64,000 nt of DNA from Arthrobacter sp. (GTDB taxonomy: Bacteria; Actinomycetota; Actinomycetes; Actinomycetales; Micrococcaceae): NCBI GenBank assembly GCA_031277795.1, contig JAITLQ010000018.1, positions 62,001 to 126,000 on the forward strand, in the 5' to 3' direction. Under the pieces are notes generated by a model that searched no databases, was not told the origin of the DNA, and worked only from the letters and a program-made list of their open reading frames with translations. Below, piece after piece: positions 7,236 to 15,400 of the stretch (positions within the stretch are counted from its first letter, which is position 1; each line of letters opens with the position of its first letter). Both the position numbers and the translations under genes were made by a program.

Positions 7236-7676
7236 TTATGGGGCGTCGGGGTGGCGTCGGCGGTAGGCGTCGGCGTCGCCGGTCATCCGCCACGTGGGCG
7301 GCGGGGAAGGGGGAGGGTGCCCCTCGTCGATGTGGGTGAGGACTGCGGCTCGCCACTGGCGGTAGTCCGCGAGGGTCTCGTGTGCGTCGCGGATCGTGTC
7401 GTCGGCTTCCCGCGCTTCCGCTTCGGCGGCGAGGCGGGCGTTCCGGTCTTCCTCGCGCAGGGCCTCGGCCGTGGTCATCCGGTCGCGCAGGGCGGAGAGG
7501 TCGTCGCGGTATGTCTGGATGAGCGCGGTTTGCGCTTCGTTGCGGGTGCGTTGTGTGGCGGCCCACCAGGTGAGTGCTGCTGTGATGGCGACACCGATCA
7601 GTGCCCACACGCCGGAGGGAACCGCGGTCAGGAAGAAGAGGAACTCCCCGCCCTCGGGGGCGGACGTCTCGGGCAT
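7236..7676 (-). CDS. Small phage membrane protein with coiled coil (lysis-cassette associated)
   Basis: 146 residues. After a short acidic N-terminus there is one clear transmembrane segment (about residues 12-38, with WALIGVAITAALTWWAA). A long charged helix rich in R, E, A and D follows (coiled coil, about 45-115), then a proline-rich tail. It lies between the tail genes and the endolysin and its start overlaps the upstream stop codon (ATGA). Position and topology suggest a second holin, a spanin-like or a lysis-regulating protein. No family motif is recognised. Confidence 0.7.
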   Translation of the reverse strand: MPETSAPEGGEFLFFLTAVPSGVWALIGVAITAALTWWAATQRTRNEAQTALIQTYRDDLSALRDRMTTAEALREEDRNARLAAEAEAREADDTIRDAHETLADYRQWRAAVLTHIDEGHPPPSPPPTWRMTGDADAYRRRHPDAP

Positions 7677-8584
7677 CAGGCCGCCTTCCAGCTGGTGTTC
7701 ACGGGCAGCCAGGCGTTGACGTTCTGGGTTCCCGTGTAGCGCGAGGCGGTGAGCGTGCCGGCTGCGGCGTTCACGCCAAGGAGCCAGTTCTCGTTCGACG
7801 ATCCCTGGCACAGGACGCGTTGGTCTCGGCGGGGCCGATATCCGGCCGGGATGGTGGCGAACACGACCTCGGTGGCGCTGGTGATGATCGAGGCCTGCAT
7901 CGCCCTCGCGGTGCCCTCAAGCGTGACTGTGCCGGTGATGTCCTTGGACACCTGGATGGGGAGGCTTGCCGTGTATAGGTCGATCTTCGCCTTGTCCGTG
8001 AGCGGGCAATCAACCCACACCGGCGGGGCGCCAGCGAGCGCCTTGATAGCGGCGTTGAGTGCGGAGCCGGTTTGCGCAACCAGTCGTGCCATGGCCGCGT
8101 CCCCGAAGTGCTCCGTGATGGCCCGGCGTGTGGCACTGTCCTCGTTGTTCACGAGACCAGCGATCGGCCCATCCCCGAGCACCGAGTCGAGGGCGTTGCG
8201 GGTAGCGCTGTCCACCGCAAGCACGGCCGCGGCGATTGCCAGATCGGCCGGCGCGCCCACGAGCTCGGCGGCGTCCTCCGCAGCGGCCTGCGCGGCCACG
8301 GCAGCGGCACCAGCCTCAAGCACTGCGGTCTGGTCGATCAGCGGGAGCGTGACCGACCCGAACGACACCAGCACACTCGTCACGCCCGGGTCGCACTGGA
8401 AAGGCGCCACATACCCCTTCGAGTTCGTGACCACCGGACCCGGCACACCGTCCATGGTGTACGTGGTCACAGGCGCCCCGGTCACCGCATCGACCACGCG
8501 GCCAACCTTGGCCGGCACGCCGCGGCCTGTCGCCGGGTCAAACGCAAGAGTGGGTCCGAAGACCGTCTGAGTCAGTTCAGCCAT
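7676..8584 (-). CDS. Minor tail / receptor-binding-region protein
   Basis: 302 residues, reading N-terminus VFGPTLAFDPATGRGVP and continuing through alanine-rich, helix-forming segments (about 110-190) to a C-terminal beta-rich part. The last gene of a siphovirus tail module before the lysis cassette often encodes a tail fibre or host-contact protein, and the N-terminal region resembles the adaptor segment of actinophage minor tail proteins. The C-terminal part probably faces the host, but this is inferred from position. GGAGG lies at normal spacing before the ATG. Confidence 0.65.
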   Translation of the reverse strand: MAELTQTVFGPTLAFDPATGRGVPAKVGRVVDAVTGAPVTTYTMDGVPGPVVTNSKGYVAPFQCDPGVTSVLVSFGSVTLPLIDQTAVLEAGAAAVAAQAAAEDAAELVGAPADLAIAAAVLAVDSATRNALDSVLGDGPIAGLVNNEDSATRRAITEHFGDAAMARLVAQTGSALNAAIKALAGAPPVWVDCPLTDKAKIDLYTASLPIQVSKDITGTVTLEGTARAMQASIITSATEVVFATIPAGYRPRRDQRVLCQGSSNENWLLGVNAAAGTLTASRYTGTQNVNAWLPVNTSWKAA

Positions 8585-8585
8585 G

Positions 8586-8822
8586 TCAGCCTCCGTACCT
8601 GCCGAGAACGACGAGCCGTGTGCCCGCGTGCAGGCAACACACGCGGTCAGCGACGCGCAGGCCGGACAGCAACACATCCGTGGGTGTCACAGCCTGGGAG
8701 AACCCATCGAGCGTGATCGCCAACGGCATGGTCGTGCTCACCGTGGCGGACCTGATCTTCACGGCCGGCGCCGTCGTTGTCTGGTCGGTTTGCACGAGGC
8801 TGGCGAGCGGATTCTGGGACAT
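8586..8822 (-). CDS. Small phage tail-region protein, unknown
   Basis: 78 residues, predicted beta-rich (TVSTTMPLAITLDG, DRVCCLHAGTRLVVL). Start codon and upstream stop overlap (TGATG), so translation is coupled to the minor tail gene. Small proteins with this hydrophobic beta pattern occur at this position in actinophage tail operons. No enzymatic motif is visible. Confidence 0.7.
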   Translation of the reverse strand: MSQNPLASLVQTDQTTTAPAVKIRSATVSTTMPLAITLDGFSQAVTPTDVLLSGLRVADRVCCLHAGTRLVVLGRYGG

Positions 8823-9925
8823 CACTGCACCTCCTTCAGCGTGGTCTTGCACAGGGCACCCACGCTCATGTCGTAGTCGATGGTCTCCACGGTGGCGCGC
8901 ACCTCGATGCCCTCGGCATCACGCACAAGCACCACCACATCCGAGAGGTCGATGCGCACGGGCGAGTGCTGGATCTGCCACTTTGAGCCCACACGCTTCT
9001 CCTCGGTGAGCAGGCGCAGCGCGTAGGCGTTCAGGGCGTCCTGTGTCGCGGCGTCCACGCCTTCCTCGACGCGGGTGATCCAGCGGCCCCGGGACGGGTA
9101 GGAGGTGGGGGAGGCCGGGTCGGTGTCCTCGGCGACGGCGACCAGGCCGGGCTTGTCGCCCGAGGACTCGCCCAGGCAGATCACCCGGTTGGCGACCTTG
9201 TAGGTGTCGCGGTCGTTGTCGAGGTCCGGCGTGTAGATGCTCGTCTCGTCGTCGCGGAACTCCCACACGGTCGGGCGCTGGGCCGGATCCACGTAGGGGC
9301 CCGACCGGAACACCCCGTCAGGGTCGGTGTAGATCCCGGCGTAGTTGATCGACTGCAGCAGGTCGTTGATGATCCGTAGCCGAGTCGTCCCCGGTTCCCA
9401 GACCTTGGTGGTGCGCACTGTCTCGGTGCTGTCTTCGATCGCGTGACGGGTCTCGCCGGCGTCGTTGAGCAGCTTGCGGACGGCGTCAACGACCTTGGCG
9501 CCGGCGGTGACCTGGTAGGGCCCCGACACTGCGTCCTGATCCAGCAGGTCCACCTTGTCGTAGAGCTCGATGGATTCCCGGCGCACGCCGTCCTCGTACG
9601 AGGTGCCGGGCGAGGCGGGGATCAGCACGCCACACCCCCACTCGCGCTCCACACCGTCGACGCCAACGAAGCTGTACACGGGCCGCACACGTGTGCGCGC
9701 CCAATCCACGGGATCCCCGACGTAGGACAGGGAGCCGCCGCGGCGAAGAGTGGCGTTCACGTTCAGGCTGACCGTGCCGGCCGTGATGCCGTCGAGTTCG
9801 CCGGTCTTCGCGTCGCGCAGGTTGAGCAGCTCCACGCGCCACGACTCGGTGCGGGGCCCTGCCGCGGCCTCGGCCTCGGGTAGCTGCGCGAGGGGAGTGA
9901 GTGCCGGGATCGCCGGGTTACTCAT
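8822..9925 (-). CDS. Minor tail protein (Gp37-like / tail-tip protein)
   Basis: 367 residues. It resembles the siphovirus minor tail family named after ReqiPepy6 Gp37: N-terminal beta domain with LRRGGSLSYVG and WARTRVRPVYSF, then WGCGVLIPASPG, and a C-terminal part with RVICLGES and a repeated beta structure that ends in an HSPVRIDLSDVV segment. These proteins are part of the tail-tip baseplate. The start at 9925 (MSNPAIPAL) has CAAGGAG upstream; the reading frame is open slightly further. It overlaps the FN3 tail gene by 8 bp, consistent with one operon. Confidence 0.8.
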   Translation of the reverse strand: MSNPAIPALTPLAQLPEAEAAAGPRTESWRVELLNLRDAKTGELDGITAGTVSLNVNATLRRGGSLSYVGDPVDWARTRVRPVYSFVGVDGVEREWGCGVLIPASPGTSYEDGVRRESIELYDKVDLLDQDAVSGPYQVTAGAKVVDAVRKLLNDAGETRHAIEDSTETVRTTKVWEPGTTRLRIINDLLQSINYAGIYTDPDGVFRSGPYVDPAQRPTVWEFRDDETSIYTPDLDNDRDTYKVANRVICLGESSGDKPGLVAVAEDTDPASPTSYPSRGRWITRVEEGVDAATQDALNAYALRLLTEEKRVGSKWQIQHSPVRIDLSDVVVLVRDAEGIEVRATVETIDYDMSVGALCKTTLKEVQ

Positions 9926-12425
9926 GATGATCAACTCCTTGGAACGAGACCGAGAAGTCCCGCTTGATGGTCTGGTAGGCGCTGGTGCTGTCCTCGGCGG
10001 ACACGAACGCCTTCAGCGTGCGGTCGCGGTAGCACAGCGGTGGGGTCGCATCGAGGGCGTCCCACAGCTCTTGGAGCGTGGACGAGCCGCCGCCGATGTC
10101 CCCGGTCAGGTCGATCTTCAGCGTCTGCGCTGAGCCGCGAGTCTCCACGGGGTAGGCCCGGCCGGCGAACTGGTTCTGCGCCTTCACCCGGCCCCGTGAG
10201 TACGAGACCTTCACGTTGTCGCGGATCTTGGCGAGCACACCGAACCCCGGCCCGCCGTTGATGAAGACCCAGCCCTTGCAGTCCGTGTCCACGATGACCG
10301 GCTCAGCCTCGGTGACGGCTTCGAGGGCAGAGACAGCCACCGCCTTGTAGAACACCTGGGAATCCAGCGGCGGCAGCACGTCGACGACGGCGCTGTCGTC
10401 CTCGGGATCCAGACCGTCGAAGAGCTGCACCCAGTCCTGCCCGTCACTGGCGCGCCACAGCTGCAAGGACGTGGCGTCCGCCTGCGTCTCAGTGGGGGTC
10501 GGGACGGCAAGCAAGATCGACACCGAGCCGGTGTCCAGATCCCAGCTCGCCTCAACCTGCGCGGCCGGCGGGCGGGGGTAGGCGACCGTGGTTTCCTGCG
10601 TCGCCGCGGGGGACCACAGGCCGTCGCCGTCCTTGACCTCGACGCTGACCACATAGTCGGCGCCGTCCTCGAGGATCAGTGGGGAGTCCACGCCGGTGGC
10701 CGCACCATTGCCGGTGCCCTGCCACAAGGTTTCCCCAGAGGGGCTCAGGATCGCCGCACGCCACCCGGCCTGGACCGTGTCCTCGGGGTCGAAGTAGTCC
10801 CATTCGATGCGCGTGCGGGCCGCGGCCACCGTCTCCAAGGGGGCGGTGATCGTGGCCGCAGGGGAGCCCGAGAGCGTGATGCGGTCGGTGGCCGAGTACG
10901 CCGAGGCGGTGGCATGGTCGCCCCAGGTGCGCACCTGGACCTCGAGGACGGATCCGTTCTGGAAGCCCGCCTCCGCGAACTCGTGCCTTGAGGTTGTGGA
11001 GGTGACCTTGCCGGTGGTGGTCCAGTCCTCACCGTCGACACGCCACCGAAGCTCGTAGGCGGTCTGCTCGGTGGAGTCGATGGAGTTGTGGGCCCAGGTG
11101 ATCACGAGCGGCGCAAGATCGACGTCGAACGCGCCGACCGGCTTCAAGCCCATGGGTGCCCCGGGCGGGGTCAGAAGCTGGACGACGTTCGACGCCGCCG
11201 AGAACGCGCTGTAGAGGTTCCCCGATGCGTCTCCCGCGCCGCCCTGCGTCTTGAGCCAGTAGGTGTGAGTCTGCGTGGCGTTCGGGCTGGTGTGCGTCCA
11301 CGTGGTGGGGCGCCCGCTCAGCAGCACCATGCGGGCCGACTCGCGCACCCCGTTGGCACCATGCCACACCTCGATGCCGGTGCCTTGCGGTGGCACTCCG
11401 GCCCAGCTCAGGGTGATCGAGTCGCCCTTCTTGACCGCCTTCAGCCCGGTCGGCGCCACCGGGGTGGTGCTGATGTAGGCCGTGGCGGTCCACGAGCTCG
11501 AGGTGCCGGCCGTGTTCTTGGGCTGTACCCGGTACTGGTATCGCCGGTTCGCGACGGTCGCCGAGTCCGTGTAGGACGTGGCCGACCCCGACACCGTGGC
11601 GATGGTCGTCCACTTCGCGCCGAGGTTGTCCCACCGCTGGACCACCACGTTGCTGTACGGCGCCGCGGAGGTGGGGTTGTTGGACCACTTGACCACTTGG
11701 CGCGTGTCGGAAGTGCGGGACACGGAGACGCCGGTGATGTTGGCAGGCTTGGACGGAGGCGTGGTGACCGTCCCAGAGGACGCCCAACCGGACGCGCCAG
11801 CGGAGTTCAGGGCGCGCACCCCGTACTGGTACTTCGTGTTCGGGCTGGTGTTGCTGTCCGTGTACGACCCCGCCGTGGAAGAGACCGTGGCGATGGTGGA
11901 GTAGCCGCCGCCGTTGACAGAGCGGCGGACCTCCTGGCGGTCGTAGGGGGCGCTCGTGGAGGGCTTGCGAGTCCACTTCACCGCCACGTTCGACCCGGAG
12001 TTCGCCGCCGTCACGCCCGTGGGCGCTGCCGGGTCACTGTAGGCGCGCTTGCCCGTGGTGATGTCGTCGGAGACGGTGGCCGTCCCCGAGATCGCGTTGA
12101 TGCCGCTGAGCGCCACCGACACATCGGTCTTCGTGGTGCTGGTGTACGACGTGGTCACCTTGCGCGTCATGGTGCGCACAAGCGTCTGCCCGCCATCCGA
12201 GCCATGCGAGATCGACACCGACCCGGACCACGAGAAGTCGCCCGTGATCTTGAACGTGTTGGTCGAGTCAGACACGCTTCGGCGCGACCACACGTAGAAC
12301 TTCGCCGTGATTGTCACCGAAGAGGTGGAGGCCCCGACGCTGGACGGGGACTGCGTCAGTTCGACGCCGACCTTCATCCCGTTGCCGGATCCGTTGGTGA
12401 TCTCAGAACCCCAGCTGATCGCCAT
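9918..12425 (-). CDS. Tail protein with fibronectin type III repeats
   Basis: 835 residues. An N-terminal beta-sandwich (about 1-130) is followed by at least three FN3 domains (about 130-410), seen as repeated units reading PTGVTAANSGSNVAVKW, then YQYGVRALNSAG and the like. Further FN3-like modules lie to about 600. The C-terminal 150 residues (GWVFINGGPGFGVLAKI) resemble a distal-tail or phage-tail carbohydrate-contact domain. FN3 modules in phage tails are thought to give weak binding to the cell surface. GGAGG before the ATG at 12425 fixes the start; an upstream ATG in frame lacks a site. Confidence 0.85.
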   Translation of the reverse strand: MAISWGSEITNGSGNGMKVGVELTQSPSSVGASTSSVTITAKFYVWSRRSVSDSTNTFKITGDFSWSGSVSISHGSDGGQTLVRTMTRKVTTSYTSTTKTDVSVALSGINAISGTATVSDDITTGKRAYSDPAAPTGVTAANSGSNVAVKWTRKPSTSAPYDRQEVRRSVNGGGYSTIATVSSTAGSYTDSNTSPNTKYQYGVRALNSAGASGWASSGTVTTPPSKPANITGVSVSRTSDTRQVVKWSNNPTSAAPYSNVVVQRWDNLGAKWTTIATVSGSATSYTDSATVANRRYQYRVQPKNTAGTSSSWTATAYISTTPVAPTGLKAVKKGDSITLSWAGVPPQGTGIEVWHGANGVRESARMVLLSGRPTTWTHTSPNATQTHTYWLKTQGGAGDASGNLYSAFSAASNVVQLLTPPGAPMGLKPVGAFDVDLAPLVITWAHNSIDSTEQTAYELRWRVDGEDWTTTGKVTSTTSRHEFAEAGFQNGSVLEVQVRTWGDHATASAYSATDRITLSGSPAATITAPLETVAAARTRIEWDYFDPEDTVQAGWRAAILSPSGETLWQGTGNGAATGVDSPLILEDGADYVVSVEVKDGDGLWSPAATQETTVAYPRPPAAQVEASWDLDTGSVSILLAVPTPTETQADATSLQLWRASDGQDWVQLFDGLDPEDDSAVVDVLPPLDSQVFYKAVAVSALEAVTEAEPVIVDTDCKGWVFINGGPGFGVLAKIRDNVKVSYSRGRVKAQNQFAGRAYPVETRGSAQTLKIDLTGDIGGGSSTLQELWDALDATPPLCYRDRTLKAFVSAEDSTSAYQTIKRDFSVSFQGVDHHE

Positions 12426-12450
12426 CGGGGCCTCCATTCTTCATCGGTGT

Positions 12451-15400
12451 TTAGCGCCGGGCGCCGGCGTACTGCCGGGACACCTGACGCAGCCCATCGG
12501 CGTGATGGGCCAGGCGGGCGTCGGTCACGCCCGAGACGTACGCGGTGAACTGCTGCCCGTCCACGCTCAACGTGAGGGTGTCGGGGAAGCCCTGGCCTTG
12601 CACGGCCAGGTTGATCGCCGCCTCTGCGGCCCGCCACTGGGACGGGTTGAGGATCGCCTCGGGGCGCCGCGTGGCGTTCAGCACGGACGTCAAGCCCGGC
12701 TTCAGCCAGCCGCCCTGATCATGAAGCTCAGGGCGGACCGCGCCGCCGTCGCGATACCAGTGGTGCTTCTGCCAGAAGGACTTGGCGTTCACCGGGTTGC
12801 CGTAGCGGCCCTTGATGTACTTCAAGCCCCACTGCGCCTGGCCCGCCGGCGTGGATTCCACCGGCCCGTTGAGCAACTGCATCTTCTGGAACAGGCCCGC
12901 CGCCGAGGACTTCGGGTTGCGGGCGTTCGGGTTCCAGCTGGACTCGTGCGAGACCAGCCAGTCGAGCGCCGCCCACTGCTCGCCGTCACCCCATCCGAAG
13001 GACTTGGCCACGGCGCGCACCTGCTCCTTGATGGAGCCCTTACCCTGGGTGATCCCGTCTCCGCCATCAACGTCACCGCTGATGAGCTTGTCCAGGTTCG
13101 CCTTCATCCAGGCCAGCGGCGCCTCGAGCATCCGCTGGGAGCCGGTGGCGAGCAGCTCGGAGAACTGCCCGGCCGATGGCATTGCGCCGAGGCCCTTGGT
13201 CAGCTCCTTGAACGGGGCGCTCAGGCTCTCGAGCGTCTCCTCAGGAGAGAGCCCGGAACCGCCAACCGGCAGCGGGGCACCCTTGAACAGACGCTCGGGA
13301 TCCACCGGCTTGCCACCGACCCACGTCTCAAAGTGCAGGTGCGGGCCTGTCGAGCGGCCAGTGTTGCCCGAGAGCGCGATCTGCGCGCCCTGGGCCACCT
13401 GGTCGCCGACCTTCGCCAGAGTCCGGGAGAGGTGACCGTAGTAGGTCGCCATCCCGTTCTCGTGCTGCAGGAGCATGCCGATGCCCGTGCGACCGGGAAC
13501 CGCATTCCAACCAGCCTTGGTGACGACGCCTGCAAGGGCGGCGCGCACCGCGGTGCCCACAGGCACAGCAAGGTCGAAACCGGCGTGGGAGTAGCCCGAG
13601 CGGGCCACGCCGAACCGTGAGGTCGGACGCCCACCAGCGACCGGGTACACCAGGCCGCCGTCCTTGTAGGCCTGCCCGTAGCCGGCGCCGCGGGGCCCGT
13701 TGATCTTGTGGAGCAGCGGGAGCCACTTGCGGGTCGCGGTCGCGTTGACTACGAATTCCCCGTTCGACAGGCGGGCTGGGATGCTGTCGGAGCGCCCCGT
13801 GCCCGGGCCGGTGACCTTGCCGCCGTCGTAGAAGCCCTTGGGCTTGAACTCCGGCAACGCCTTCTCACCAAACTGGGACGCGACCTTGTTCCACACCCCG
13901 CGCAGGCCCTTGTTGTAGACCTCGGCGATGATGAACGAGACCGGCTTGCGGGTGGCTTCCCGCAGCCCGTCCCAGGCCTTGCGCATGGCCTTCACGCCAG
14001 ACTCGAACGAGTCCGGGAGCGTGTCGGTGACGAAGTCGCCCAGGGCGTCCAGCTGGGGCCGGATCCCCTTCGTCCACGTGGACGTGACATCCGACTTCAG
14101 GCCGGAGAACGCATCCGACGACGACGTGCGGCCCGAGCGGAACGCGCCCGGGAGCGCGTTCTTCAGTGCCGACGACGCCTTGTCGAGCGTCGGCTTGATG
14201 CCCTTCGTCCAGGTGGAACCCATCGAAGAGCTCAGGCCCGACCACGCCGCGGTGCTCCCGTCCCGGGCCGAGCGGCTCGAGGCCGGAAGCGTCTTGGACA
14301 GGGTCGTGTTGAGCTGGTCCAAGCTCGGCTTCATGCCGGTGCGGTAGCTCGAGGTGAGCTTCGCAGCGGTCTTCGCCCACATCTGTGCCGAGGTGGTGCC
14401 GAGGCCCGTGGTCGCGGTGCGGGCCGCGGTGAGCACGGGCACCAGTGCGCCGCGCACCCCGGCCTTGGCGCTGGCCAAGAACCCGGCCAGCGCTGACGTG
14501 GAGTCGGCGAACACATCAACAGCCGTGTCGCCGAACTGCGTCAGCCCCGCATCCGGGACCGCCGTCCCGTCGAGCCCGCCAGCGGCGGTCACGGCGGGGA
14601 CGTCGGGCACCTGCACCAGGTTTGCGACCTTGGCGTTCAGGTCATCGGCCCCAGCCTCCACGCCCTCGCCGATGCCGGCAGGGATCATCTCGCCGACCTC
14701 GTCCGCGAACAGACGCGACGGCGAATGGATCTTCAGGGCCGTCTTGACCTTCTTCGCCATGTCCTTGGCGAGCTTGGCCATCTGCTTCATCAGCTCGGGG
14801 GTCTTGGCCTTGACGCCGGCCATGATCCCGGCGACCGACTGCTGGCCCGCGGTCTTCTGCTGCTTGGCCAGCTCAGCCGAGGGCTTGATGCCCATCGCCT
14901 TCGCCACCGACTTGTTCATGTCGTTGGCGATCTCCGTCATCGCGGCGGAGATGATGGCCTCCTGCGACTTCAGGCCCGCGACCGTCTGCTGAGCCGCGGC
15001 GATCCCGGCGCCGTACATGGCATCACCGGCCACCGAGGCCATCGACTTCGCCGAGGCACCGATCTGACCCTGCAAGGTGTTGACCTGCTTGATCACGTCG
15101 GCACCGCCGGCCAGCAGAGCTTCGGCCGTCTTGTTGCCGGCCTCGGGGCCCGCCTGCACGATCTGGTCGATCGCATCCTGGTTGAGCCCGGCCTTCTTGA
15201 GCGCCTCGACGTTCTTCTTGAACGCGTCGATGCCGGCCTTGACCTTCGCCAGGTTCGCGATGATCGCGTCGGCCGAGTCACCCATGTCGGTCACATCACC
15301 GGAGCCGGTCAGGCGGTCGATGATGTTGCCCTCGTAGTCGCTGCGAGCCTTGGTGAGGTCCTCGAGGTTCTTCTGGGCGGTCTTCAGCTTGGCCGTGACC

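Noticed and set aside
11088-12548. 486-codon plus-strand ORF opposite the FN3 tail gene
   Set aside because: Composition rich in R, G and H with no domain, opposite a well-supported structural gene; shadow frame.
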